From Bacteroidota bacterium (lineage in GTDB: Bacteria > Bacteroidota > Bacteroidia > Flavobacteriales_D > Crocinitomicaceae): a DNA stretch of 21,325 bases. How positions within the stretch are numbered: the stretch's first letter is position 1; every line of letters starts with the position of its first letter. A program made the position numbers and the translations under genes. Shown piece by piece: positions 1 through 7,475 of this stretch. The DNA lies in assembly GCA_016866375.1 (NCBI GenBank), contig VGMK01000012.1, positions 1 to 21,325 on the forward strand, read 5' to 3'. A model generated the notes under the pieces. That model worked only from the letters and a program-made list of their open reading frames with translations, was not told the DNA's origin and ran no database searches.

Positions 1-3000
1 TTCTCTTGCAACCTATCGACTATGTAATACATCATCGGGACAATTATAATGGTAAGGAACATGGAACTAGTCAGTCCTCCAATTAAGACCCAAGCCAAGC
101 CGTTTTTCCATTCAGCACCAGATCCTGAGGCAGTAGCAATAGGTATCATTCCAATAACCATGGCAATTGTGGTCATTAGAATTGGACGCATACGCTCTCT
201 GACCGCCTCAAGCAATGCCTCATAGGTGTTTTTCCCTTTATCTTTTAAATGATTGGCGAAATCAACGATAAGTATGGCATTTTTAGCCACCAAACCCAAG
301 AGCATCAGCATTCCAAGCATGGTGAATACTCCCATGTTTGAGGCACTTAAATTAAGTGCTAAAATTGCTCCAACTAATGCAACAAGAATAGAAAATAAAA
401 CAACAAATGGATAAATGAAATTATCGTAGAGGGCAACCAAAATGAGGTAAACCAGACATAGACCAACGAGCATTGCAGTTCCTAAGGCCCCCATGGATTC
501 TTTTTGCCGCTTAATTTCTCCCCCCCACAACATCCGAACATTTGGATCTAAAGGATTTTTTTTCAAATAATCTTCAAGGGCCGCTGATACATTTCCGGAG
601 GCTGTCCCTTCGACATAACAGCGAATGGTGGTATTTGAGATTCTGTTTTTTCTTTCAAGCGATCCATTTCCGTTCTCGATTTCAATGGAAGCAAACTCCT
701 TGAATTGAACTTGTTTACCGTCGCTAGCTGAAAAATACATCCCCCTGATATCGTCGACATTTTTTCGGTCAAATTGATCCATCATTACTTGAATGTTAAA
801 TTCTTGCCCCTTTAAATCAAACTGATTGTCCTTATTTCCTGTGAGCGCGTTTTGTAATTGAAGACCCACTGTTGCAAGAGGAATTTCCAACTGACCCATT
901 TTTTCGCGATTTAATTCAATCCGGATTTCTGGAGTAATGTCTTCGGTTGAAATCGTGGGATCTTTTGCACCTTTGGTATTCGCAAGTTGAACTTTAATAC
1001 GCGTAGCTTCCTTCATCAATAATTCGTTGTTGTCAGACGATAAAAATATCTCAATTGGTGCCTCCTCAGAGGCGACAAGTCCTATATTTAGTGCTTTCAC
1101 TTGGACCCCAGGAAAATTATCTTCGATCATCTTGCGGATTTTATTCATGTATTCAATGGTTGGAATTTTCTTTTGCATGCCTTCCTTCATTTTTACCGTA
1201 ATTTCAGATCTATTTTCTGAACCAAAGGAAGCTGCTCCCATACCCGAACTGGGTCCAGCTACATTGGAGAAAACAACGTCAACCATCTCCGTTTCAGCCA
1301 AAATCAATTTCTCAATGGCCAGTGTTGTCTTGTTATTTTCTTCAATGGTTGTGCTTTTATCGTATTTGAGTTTAATCATAAACTTGCCCTGATCTCCCTG
1401 AGTTACAAACTCTTGACCAACGATTCCTAAACCCATGGTGGCCATGCTGCCGATAAAAATCACCATAATAATCAAGCCCATAATGATTTTATGTCGAAGT
1501 GACCAACCCACCAAGTTGACGTATTGCTCCGTAAATAGCGAAACGCGCTTTTCAAACCAAATCAAGGGTTTATGCATCCATTTTTTCTTGTCAAGACGAA
1601 CTTCTCTTGCAAATCTTGATGCCAGCCACGGCGTAAGCGTAAAGCATACAAAAAGCGACATGAGCGTGGAAATAACTACCACAATAGAAAATTGATGTAA
1701 AATATCAGAGATGGTTCCTTCAATAAATACAACAGGCGAGAAAACAACAACGTCTACAAGGGTTATTGCCAATGCTGTATAGCCAATTTCATTCCTTCCG
1801 TCCAGAGCTGCTTTTCGTTTATCCTTGCCCATTGCGAGGTGTCGGTAAATATTTTCAAGTACCACGATGGAGTCGTCAACGAGGATTCCTATGACGAGAG
1901 ACATGGCTAACAAAGTCATTAAATTAAGCGTATAACCTAAGAAATACATTGCGATGAATGTGGATACCAAGGATGCAGGTATCGCCACGAGCACAATGAT
2001 TGCATTCCTCAAACTATGTAGAAATATGAGCATGACCGCTGCCACTAATAAAATCGCTATTTGCAAGTCGTGTAAGACGGCATCTACGGAGTCAATAGTC
2101 GGTTTTGACGTATCTGTGGCCACCTTGAATTCCAGTCCAACATTTTTATATTTTTCCTCCAATAGCGAAAATTTTTCCATGGTCGCTTTAGATACGTCAA
2201 CTGCATTGGCGTCGCTAGACTTCTTAATTCTTAGCCCAATGCCATTCTGGCCATTGTATCGACTGAATGCGATTCTATCCTCAATGTCATCGACGATTTC
2301 TGCAACATCACACAACTTAACAGTAGATGTGCCCTTGGAAAATAAAATTAAATTTTCAAGATCCGAAATTGACTGGTATTTTCCTGCCAATCGAACGGTT
2401 ATTTGTTCTTGATTATTTTTAACCTTACCTGTAGGAAATTCTATATTTGAAGCAGCAATGGCCTGATTGATATTCGCTATTGTCAAGCCATATCGTTTTA
2501 ATTTATCTTTATCTACATTAATTCTAAAAGCCCTTTTTTCACCACCAATTACTTGGATCTCTCCAACTCCGGTTACTTGTCGTAATTGCGGAAGTATTTG
2601 GTCCTCGAGAAGCAACATAAATTCCCTATCGCTTAATGTCTTTGCGATCGCGCTCACCTGAAGAACCGGAGCTGCATTAGGTTCTATTTTCGCAACTACT
2701 GGGTATTGAACTTCAGTTGGTAATTTACTGATTACGTTATTTACTTGACGCTGGGCATCCTCCAGAGAAGCGTCAATATCCGCAGAAGGATTGAATTCTA
2801 ATAAAACAACTGAGGCATTCTCAAGTGAAAAAGAGGTCACTTCTGTAATATTTTCTATACCACTAAGAGCCTCCTCTAAAGGTTTTGAAACTTGATTCTC
2901 TACGGTTGCAGGTGAGGCTCCTGGATATACAGTGGTTACAGTCAGTATAGGAGGCGAGAAATCAGGCAGTAACTCGTAACTTAGTTGATTGTAACATATG

Positions 3001-3077
3001 AGTCCACCTCCGATGAGAATCGTAAAAATAACGATGATTAGGGATGGACGCTTTATAGATATTTCGGTAAGTGTCAT
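1..3077 (-). CDS. RND-family multidrug efflux permease (AcrB/HAE1 type), 3' end cut by window edge
   Basis: This is the inner-membrane, proton-driven pump of a tripartite exporter. About 1025 residues are visible in one uninterrupted minus-strand frame starting at ATG 3077 (MTLTEISIKRPSL), which has the N-terminal cytoplasmic stretch and first membrane helix typical of the family. The central helix-4 motif GILVDDSIVVLENI, near residues 395-410, carries the paired aspartates of the proton relay. The GLVAKNAILIVDFAN motif, near residues 925-940, carries the conserved lysine. Family members are about 1030-1060 residues, so only a short cytoplasmic tail is missing. The gene starts 4 bases after the hlyD-like adaptor stop and is the last gene of the tetR-tolC-adaptor-pump operon. 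The DD/K relay and lack of metal-pump motifs favour HAE1 (drugs, dyes, detergents) over heavy-metal RND pumps. The actual substrate cannot be read from the sequence. Confidence 0.95.
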   Translation of the reverse strand, partial: MTLTEISIKRPSLIIVIFTILIGGGLICYNQLSYELLPDFSPPILTVTTVYPGASPATVENQVSKPLEEALSGIENITEVTSFSLENASVVLLEFNPSADIDASLEDAQRQVNNVISKLPTEVQYPVVAKIEPNAAPVLQVSAIAKTLSDREFMLLLEDQILPQLRQVTGVGEIQVIGGEKRAFRINVDKDKLKRYGLTIANINQAIAASNIEFPTGKVKNNQEQITVRLAGKYQSISDLENLILFSKGTSTVKLCDVAEIVDDIEDRIAFSRYNGQNGIGLRIKKSSDANAVDVSKATMEKFSLLEEKYKNVGLEFKVATDTSKPTIDSVDAVLHDLQIAILLVAAVMLIFLHSLRNAIIVLVAIPASLVSTFIAMYFLGYTLNLMTLLAMSLVIGILVDDSIVVLENIYRHLAMGKDKRKAALDGRNEIGYTALAITLVDVVVFSPVVFIEGTISDILHQFSIVVVISTLMSLFVCFTLTPWLASRFAREVRLDKKKWMHKPLIWFEKRVSLFTEQYVNLVGWSLRHKIIMGLIIMVIFIGSMATMGLGIVGQEFVTQGDQGKFMIKLKYDKSTTIEENNKTTLAIEKLILAETEMVDVVFSNVAGPSSGMGAASFGSENRSEITVKMKEGMQKKIPTIEYMNKIRKMIEDNFPGVQVKALNIGLVASEEAPIEIFLSSDNNELLMKEATRIKVQLANTKGAKDPTISTEDITPEIRIELNREKMGQLEIPLATVGLQLQNALTGNKDNQFDLKGQEFNIQVMMDQFDRKNVDDIRGMYFSASDGKQVQFKEFASIEIENGNGSLERKNRISNTTIRCYVEGTASGNVSAALEDYLKKNPLDPNVRMLWGGEIKRQKESMGALGTAMLVGLCLVYLILVALYDNFIYPFVVLFSILVALVGAILALNLSASNMGVFTMLGMLMLLGLVAKNAILIVDFANHLKDKGKNTYEALLEAVRERMRPILMTTIAMVIGMIPIATASGSGAEWKNGLAWVLIGGLTSSMFLTIIIVPMMYYIVDRLQE

Positions 3078-3081
3078 GTCC

Positions 3082-4134
3082 TTATTTTATTTTTACATTG
3101 CCGTTATCTTGTAAATTTACCTGGCCTTTAACAACAATTTCATCTGAGGAGGTAAGACCAGATATTACCTCGATGTAATCTCCGTCACTTGTTCCGCTAT
3201 TAAAATTTGTTAATACAGATTTACCATTTTTAACTACGTAAACTTGAGGTTTTTTTGTGGAACCTATTAGTGCTTTTCGAGGGATTGACAAAGCAGTTAA
3301 ACTCGATGAATTTATTAATGAAAGAGATCCATACATTCCCGCAAGTATTTTGTATTCTGTAGAGTTGGTAACACTCGCTTGAACCTTGTAATTGTGAGCA
3401 GCATCTGCTTGAATACCGATTACTTTTATTTCTCCTTCAAACGTTTTAGATCCGTGAATGTCAGCCTTAGCAATTATCTTTTGTCCCTTTTCAAACTTTA
3501 AAATGTCTCTTTCAGGGACTGACACAGTCAATTTTAAGGCAGAAATATCAATAAGTTCTACAATGGGTGTTCCTGGCGCAATCATCGATCCCAAATCAAC
3601 CATTTTTTTGCTTACGACTCCGCTGAAGGGGGCTAAAATATTTGTGGACTTTAATTGTCTCTGAAGTTGTTTTAATTGCAGTTCTGCCGTTTTTAGTCCG
3701 AGATCTACTTTTTCAAACTCATTGGCGCTAACAATATTTTCTTTTTTAAGTGCTAACAATCGCTCGTGATCAAATTTTAATTGATTTATAGATAGTTTGG
3801 CCGTCTCTATTTGAAGCAAAATGAGTTCATTGTCTAACTTTGCTATGAGTTGCCCTTCACGAACAGCATCCCCTTCCTTAACGTTTAAACTGATTAACTT
3901 ACCTCCAGACTCCGAGGATATGAAATTCTGTAAATTCGCATCGAAAGTACCTAAAAAAGAAAGTGAACTCTCAAAAGTATGCGCAATTGGTTTAACCGTC
4001 TCCACCAAAACTGATGTTGATGGATCCCGTTCGAAAATTTTTGTTTTGGCCTCCTCTTTGTTCGAAAAGAGTTTAAGGGCTGCTAATATTATTAGGACTA
4101 GAGCGAATATAGAGATGATGATGATTCTTTTCAT
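3082..4134 (-). CDS. RND efflux periplasmic adaptor subunit (membrane fusion protein, HlyD/AcrA type)
   Basis: This adaptor would link the inner-membrane pump to the outer-membrane channel. It has 350 residues. The N-terminal hydrophobic segment (about residues 3-24) is followed by Ser-Asn-Lys with no lipobox cysteine, so it is probably anchored by an uncleaved helix rather than as a lipoprotein. A split lipoyl/barrel-sandwich domain follows: its first half includes VKEGDAVREGQLIAKLDNE (about residues 84-103) and its second half includes ILAPFSGVVSKKMVDLGSMI. The two halves flank a Leu/Lys/Glu-rich alpha-helical hairpin (about residues 105-165), which would contact the TolC-like channel. Beta-barrel and membrane-proximal domains follow (ALKLTVSVPERDI onward). 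It sits 2 bases after the tolC-like stop and 4 bases before the pump start, so it is translated from the same operon mRNA. Length and domain order are normal for the family. Confidence 0.93.
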   Translation of the reverse strand: MKRIIIISIFALVLIILAALKLFSNKEEAKTKIFERDPSTSVLVETVKPIAHTFESSLSFLGTFDANLQNFISSESGGKLISLNVKEGDAVREGQLIAKLDNELILLQIETAKLSINQLKFDHERLLALKKENIVSANEFEKVDLGLKTAELQLKQLQRQLKSTNILAPFSGVVSKKMVDLGSMIAPGTPIVELIDISALKLTVSVPERDILKFEKGQKIIAKADIHGSKTFEGEIKVIGIQADAAHNYKVQASVTNSTEYKILAGMYGSLSLINSSSLTALSIPRKALIGSTKKPQVYVVKNGKSVLTNFNSGTSDGDYIEVISGLTSSDEIVVKGQVNLQDNGNVKIK

Positions 4135-4136
4135 GA

Positions 4137-5432
4137 TTATTTTATGTTTCCAATTGATTTCAGGTAGTCAAGTTCAGCTTGTCTTAATTGTATGTAATTT
4201 GTGACGATATTATTTTGAGCTTGGTAAAGACTGTTTTCCGTTAAGGTTAATTCGGTGGTATTGATAAGTCCTTTTTCAAATTTTAAGGAAGTTTGCTCAA
4301 AGACATTTTCGGCAAGGGCTAATTGCTCTTTCGCCAAGTTTAAGGCCTCAGATTTGAGCTTAATTTGTCTTTTCGCTTGATTTGCAGCCATTTCTAATTG
4401 CTGATTGGCGATCTCATATTGATTCGCTAGTTTACCAGTCCGAATTGCATTCATTTTACTCTTGTAAGAGCGCTGCATGCCATCAAATAACCTCCAATCA
4501 AAACGAAGACCTAAAAATACCCCATCAATCCCTTTTCGAAAATTATCTCCCGGGTTGATGTTATAACTGTAATTGTAGATACTGTAAAAATTCAAATTTG
4601 GTAAGTAGCTCATTTTAATGCCCTTGCTTTCTTCTTTATTCATGGCTTGTTGTGATTCAATTAACCTCAATGCGTAAAACTGTTTGGTTTCATTTGATTT
4701 GATCAGGGATTGCTCTATCATCGAATCCTCAATCAGCGTGAGTGTTTTATCTTTTGGGTAGCCAATCAGAATTTTTAGTAAATCCGTAAGCTGTTCCTTT
4801 GAAGATTTAGCCATTGATATGCCATTCTCAATATTGAGTAAATTTATTTTAATCTTATCGGCTTCAAGTTGTAGTGCTAATCCTTTTTCCACCAACCCAT
4901 TCACATTTTTTAAAAGCTTCAAGGTTTGTGACAAGTTACGCTCTAAAAAAGCCAATTGTTTCTCCAGACCTTGCAGCAGAAAATAGGAGTTTGACACTTG
5001 ATAGCGAATTTCTTGAATGGTTATGTTTCTTTGAGTCTCCACAATATCCGCATTGATTTTTAAAGCGGCAAGACCATAATTTAATTGAGAATTAAAAAGG
5101 ATTTGTGTGAGTTGAATATTGTTGGATAATACATAGGGTACACCGAATTGAACGGTAGCATAGGATCCGGATTCTCCACCGAAAAAAGCCGCAGGAACTA
5201 CCTGACCTTGAATTATTGCGTTGTATTTGTAATCTGCATTAAATTCCAATTGGGGAAGACGCGAGGACAAGTATGAGCTCCTCTCTCTCTTGTTAATTTC
5301 AATATCGAGTTCGGCATTACGGATAGTTAAATTTGCCGTATCAGCCATGGCCAAACAAGCTTTAAGATCTAACTGAGCAAATGTACCGTAGGAAACTATA
5401 ATAAGACAGAAGGAAATGTATATTTTTTTCAT
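4137..5432 (-). CDS. TolC-family outer-membrane efflux channel
   Basis: This 431-residue protein is the outer-membrane exit duct of the tripartite pump. It starts with a classical signal peptide of about 19 residues (Lys-Lys followed by a hydrophobic core ending GTFAQ, with likely cleavage after Ala). No lipobox is visible. The mature protein has the internally repeated TolC layout: two sets of long, Leu/Asn/Gln/Glu-rich alpha helices interrupted by aromatic beta segments (for example QLEFNADYKY, and LNFYSIYNYSYNINPG with GLRFDWRLFDG). It ends with the common Bacteroidetes closing pattern NIVTNYIQLRQAELDYLKSIG. Its ATG overlaps the tetR stop in an ATGA arrangement (4 bases), implying translational coupling to the regulator. 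Its stop lies 2 bases before the adaptor gene. The family is certain; the pairing with the adjacent pump is inferred from operon structure. Confidence 0.93.
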   Translation of the reverse strand: MKKIYISFCLIIVSYGTFAQLDLKACLAMADTANLTIRNAELDIEINKRERSSYLSSRLPQLEFNADYKYNAIIQGQVVPAAFFGGESGSYATVQFGVPYVLSNNIQLTQILFNSQLNYGLAALKINADIVETQRNITIQEIRYQVSNSYFLLQGLEKQLAFLERNLSQTLKLLKNVNGLVEKGLALQLEADKIKINLLNIENGISMAKSSKEQLTDLLKILIGYPKDKTLTLIEDSMIEQSLIKSNETKQFYALRLIESQQAMNKEESKGIKMSYLPNLNFYSIYNYSYNINPGDNFRKGIDGVFLGLRFDWRLFDGMQRSYKSKMNAIRTGKLANQYEIANQQLEMAANQAKRQIKLKSEALNLAKEQLALAENVFEQTSLKFEKGLINTTELTLTENSLYQAQNNIVTNYIQLRQAELDYLKSIGNIK

Positions 5433-6046
5433 TCGGAAGGTTTTGGAAATAAATAATTCATTAACATTTCAGTTACGAGGAGACGGTGTTCTTTAAGCTT
5501 TAAGTTCATTTCTTTTTCTGAAATTTCGTGCATAGACAAATGGAAGTGCCGAGATATAAATGGAAAATCGCAATTGGACATGATCAGTATGGTAACATGG
5601 AACATGTCTATAGACCTCATCTCTCCTTTTTGTTGAGCATCTCGTGCCTCCTCAAATATTCCAGAGGTGGCGATTTTATCGAAGATATTTTTATTTTGCC
5701 TATTGAATTCAGCGTTTCGTCCAAGTTCATTGTGAATAAAATTTGGAAACTCAGGATTTTTTTCAACAAATTCATACCTTTTTTGAATCAAAATGCGCAT
5801 TTTTTCTTTCAAAGGCATATCTTCCTGAAAAACTTGTATCAACGATTGAATAAACTCCTCCATTACAGATTGGAAGATTAATTGAAACAACTGGTTTTTA
5901 GATCGGAAATAATAGTTCACCAGTGCAACATTCATTCCAGAGGCTTTTGCAATTTCACGTGTTGTGCATCCAGAAAAACCCTTCTGAAGAAATACAGCTT
6001 TGGCTGCATCTTTTATTTTTTCTTCCGTTCCTATTTCTTTTTTCAC
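5429..6046 (-). CDS. TetR/AcrR-family transcriptional regulator of the efflux operon
   Basis: This 205-residue protein has an N-terminal TetR helix-turn-helix (about residues 8-58). The recognition region TTREIAKASGMNVALVNYYF is followed by RSKNQLFQLIF, matching the family's conserved Y-Y-F-x-x-K pattern. The C-terminal ligand-binding half is divergent, as usual. The start is GTG at 6046: the same frame is closed by a stop just upstream, and the next Met (about residue 38) would delete most of the DNA-binding domain. A TAAATTTG -7 box lies four bases before the GTG, and a perfect 16-base palindrome lies a further ten bases upstream. As first gene of the operon it probably represses its own promoter and hence the whole exporter until an effector binds. 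The family assignment is firm; repression and effector release are inferred from the family and the operon layout. Confidence 0.93.
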   Translation of the reverse strand: MKKEIGTEEKIKDAAKAVFLQKGFSGCTTREIAKASGMNVALVNYYFRSKNQLFQLIFQSVMEEFIQSLIQVFQEDMPLKEKMRILIQKRYEFVEKNPEFPNFIHNELGRNAEFNRQNKNIFDKIATSGIFEEARDAQQKGEMRSIDMFHVTILIMSNCDFPFISRHFHLSMHEISEKEMNLKLKEHRLLVTEMLMNYLFPKPSE

Positions 6047-6050
6047 TCGG

Positions 6051-6058
6051 CAAATTTA
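6051..6058 (-). promoter_or_regulatory. -7 box of the tetR-efflux operon promoter (TAAATTTG)
   Basis: On the minus strand this reads TAAATTTG, a perfect match to the Bacteroidetes TAnnTTTG element, and it ends four bases before the tetR GTG. A TTG (complement of 6074-6076) sits 15 bases upstream, shorter than the usual 19-21, and lies inside the palindrome at 6069-6084. Transcription would start at or next to the start codon. Confidence 0.6.
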
Positions 6059-6084
6059 AACAACTATTTTAAACAATTGTTTAA
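6056..6084. promoter_or_regulatory. Candidate operator: 16-base palindrome plus a half-site
   Basis: Positions 6069-6084 read TTAAACAATTGTTTAA, a perfect inverted repeat. A second copy of its left arm, TTAAACAA, occurs at 6056-6063 and overlaps the TAAATTTG -7 box of tetR. TetR-family repressors bind palindromes of about this size near their own promoters, so this is the obvious candidate binding site. Occupation would cover both promoter elements. The site also lies 68 bases upstream of aat on the other strand. The palindrome is seen directly; its role is inferred. Confidence 0.6.
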
Positions 6085-6113
6085 TAAAGGATAAATAAAA
6101 AAGTCATTAAATG

Positions 6114-6145
6114 TTGTTTTATTCAAGTGCTTCTTTTTTTCTTTG
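6114..6145 (+). promoter_or_regulatory. Possible aat promoter (imperfect)
   Basis: TTG at 6114-6116 is followed after 21 bases by TTTCTTTG at 6138-6145, which differs from TAnnTTTG only at its second base. The box ends six bases before the aat ATG, similar to other starts in this window. The match is imperfect and lies in a T-rich run, so this is tentative. Confidence 0.3.
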
Positions 6146-6151
6146 CCATAA

Positions 6152-6748
6152 ATGAAGACGTTATCAGTCAATTTATTATTAAATGCATACAAACAAGGAG
6201 TTTTTCCTATGTCTGATGCGCAGGGCGAGATTAACTGGTATTTTCCTAATCCCCGTGCAATCATTCCCATTGAAACGTACAAGCCGTCAAAGTCGCTTCG
6301 CAACATTTTAAATCGTAAAATTTTTGAGGTCAAAATTAATACTTCCTTTGTTGAGGTCATGCGCGCATGCTCTGTTCCACGGTATACAGGCGATGGTTGT
6401 TGGATATCGGAAGAAATGATTGCTGCATATTCAGAACTAAACAAATTGGGTTTTGCCCATTCTGTTGAGGCCTTTCAAAATGGCATATTGGTAGGTGGAC
6501 TCTATGGAGTACAAATTGGTGGAGTTTTTTTTGGTGAATCTATGTTTACAAATGTTTCAAATGCTTCAAAAGTGGCCTTCCATGAGCTTCTAGAAATACT
6601 GAAGAAACAGAGGTTTTTATTACTAGATACGCAGTTTATAAATGAAAATGTTGAAAGATACGGGGCTATTGAAATTCCTCGTAAATTGTTTCTAGAAAAA
6701 TTGGAGGTAGCAATAAGTACACCTTGCGAATTTAAAATGATTAAATAA
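6152..6748 (+). CDS. aat: Leucyl/phenylalanyl-tRNA--protein transferase
   Basis: This cytoplasmic enzyme transfers Leu or Phe from aminoacyl-tRNA to the N-terminal Lys or Arg of proteins, creating a destabilising N-degron for ClpS/ClpAP-type proteolysis. The 198 residues cover the whole Leu_Phe_trans domain. Visible family blocks are AYKQGVFPMSDAQGEINWY near the N-terminus (residues about 12-30), WISEEMIAAYSELNKLGFAH (about 89-108), HSVEAFQNGILVGGLYGV, and GGVFFGESMF, followed by LLLDTQFINENVERYGAIEI. These are the GEINWY, HSVE and GESMF signatures of Aat. It is transcribed away from the efflux operon, with a 105-base gap, and ends just before a hairpin terminator. It appears to be a single-gene unit. 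Length is normal (family about 200-240), and nothing is missing. Confidence 0.96.
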   Translation: MKTLSVNLLLNAYKQGVFPMSDAQGEINWYFPNPRAIIPIETYKPSKSLRNILNRKIFEVKINTSFVEVMRACSVPRYTGDGCWISEEMIAAYSELNKLGFAHSVEAFQNGILVGGLYGVQIGGVFFGESMFTNVSNASKVAFHELLEILKKQRFLLLDTQFINENVERYGAIEIPRKLFLEKLEVAISTPCEFKMIK

Positions 6749-6778
6749 AAAAAGCACCTAGATACACAGGTGCTTTTT
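6749..6778. terminator. Bidirectional intrinsic terminator between aat and tRNA-Lys
   Basis: AAAAAGCACCT (6749-6759) and AGGTGCTTTTT (6768-6778) form an 11-base-pair perfect stem with an 8-base loop. It starts directly after the aat stop codon. On the minus strand it begins three bases past the tRNA-Lys 3' end and is followed by a longer T-run. It can therefore serve both converging transcripts. Confidence 0.85.
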
Positions 6779-6781
6779 CAG

Positions 6782-6854
6782 TGATTCCGCTGGGATTCGA
6801 ACCCAGGGCCCATACATTAAAAGTGTATTGCTCTACCAACTGAGCTACGGAATC
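6782..6854 (-). tRNA. tRNA-Lys (anticodon TTT)
   Basis: This is a 73-base cloverleaf on the minus strand. The acceptor stem pairs GATTCCG with CGGAATC plus discriminator A. The D arm is GCTC/GAGC with an AGTTGGTA loop. The anticodon stem is ATACA/TGTAT around loop CTTTTAA, giving anticodon TTT (complement of 6819-6821). The T arm is CTGGG/CCCAG around TTCGAAT. All stems pair fully. CCA is not encoded (the next bases are C and T), so the 3' end is completed by tRNA nucleotidyltransferase. It is a single tRNA gene with its own promoter at 6869-6900 and a hairpin terminator immediately downstream. Confidence 0.97.
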
Positions 6855-6868
6855 TTTATTTTAGCGTG

Positions 6869-6900
6869 CAAAGTTAGTTCATTATTTTTGTTATTTCAAA
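6869..6900 (-). promoter_or_regulatory. Promoter of tRNA-Lys
   Basis: On the minus strand, TTTG (complement of 6897-6900) is followed after 20 bases by TAACTTTG (complement of 6869-6876). This is close to the textbook Bacteroidetes -33/-7 promoter. The -7 box ends 14 bases before the mature tRNA 5' end, leaving a short leader for RNase P to remove. Confidence 0.75.
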
Positions 6901-6916
6901 GTAAATTTTACGTTTT
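6888..6916 (+). promoter_or_regulatory. Possible aroK promoter
   Basis: TTG at 6888-6890, preceded by T-rich sequence, is followed after 18 bases by TACGTTTT at 6909-6916, which is 7 of 8 with TAnnTTTG. It would give a leader of about 45 bases before the aroK ATG. It overlaps the divergent tRNA-Lys promoter region. The match is imperfect and tentative. Confidence 0.3.
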
Positions 6917-6965
6917 TTTGTGCCTTGTTATACTCTAATAAAAATCAAAAAGGCAAATAGTTCAA

Positions 6966-7475
6966 ATGGACAATCGAAATATCTTTTTAATTGGCATGAT
7001 GGGCGCCGGTAAATCAACCGTGGGGAAATTACTGGCAAATAAATTTGGTATGTCTTTCATCGATACGGATAGAGAAATTGAAAAGGACGCGGGCATGTCT
7101 ATTTCCAGGATTTTCTCGGTGAAAGGGGAGTCCTATTTTCGATCATTGGAGTCAGCCTACCTGAACGAAATAATTAATTCGCACACACAACATGTGATAT
7201 CGTGCGGTGGCGGTTTTCCTCTAAACCCGGGTGCACTCATGCAAATGAAACAAGTCGGTGTTGTGGTGTATTTGAATTGTGAACCAAAACTCGCATATAG
7301 TCGCATTAAAAACCAAAATAATCGCCCACTCAAGGACAGTGAAGGAGTTTTCATCGAACGCTACAATTTGAGAAAAGAAACCTACGAAAATGCTGATGTG
7401 ATATGCGATGCAAATGGCTCTATTGAGCATGTATTAATGACGCTATCAAATTCTTTGACTCAATTTAATTTTTAA
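6966..7475 (+). CDS. aroK: Shikimate kinase
   Basis: This enzyme phosphorylates shikimate to shikimate-3-phosphate with ATP, the fifth step of chorismate and aromatic amino-acid synthesis. It has 169 residues, the usual size. The Walker A loop GMMGAGKST is at residues 10-18. The shikimate-binding FIDTD (31-35) supplies the conserved aspartates. SYFRSLES and CGGGFPLN give the conserved Arg and the GGG substrate loop. RPLKD in the LID region is followed by RKETYENAD, which supplies the adenine/shikimate-contacting Arg. The gene is divergent from tRNA-Lys, from which it is separated by 111 bases. Its last 30 bases overlap the 3' end of uvrA on the opposite strand. No other shikimate-pathway gene lies in the window. 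Confidence 0.96.
   Translation: MDNRNIFLIGMMGAGKSTVGKLLANKFGMSFIDTDREIEKDAGMSISRIFSVKGESYFRSLESAYLNEIINSHTQHVISCGGGFPLNPGALMQMKQVGVVVYLNCEPKLAYSRIKNQNNRPLKDSEGVFIERYNLRKETYENADVICDANGSIEHVLMTLSNSLTQFNF

Noticed and set aside
563..772. A 69-codon minus-strand frame inside the RND pump region, which could suggest a frameshift or a separate small gene.
   Set aside because: The pump reads through this stretch without a break in the frame that starts at 3077 (family motifs lie in the same frame on both sides), so the small frame is a shadow.
6921..6955. TGCCTT...AAGGCA inverted repeat upstream of aroK as a possible leader structure.
   Set aside because: A six-base stem with a 23-base A/T-rich loop is too weak to claim.
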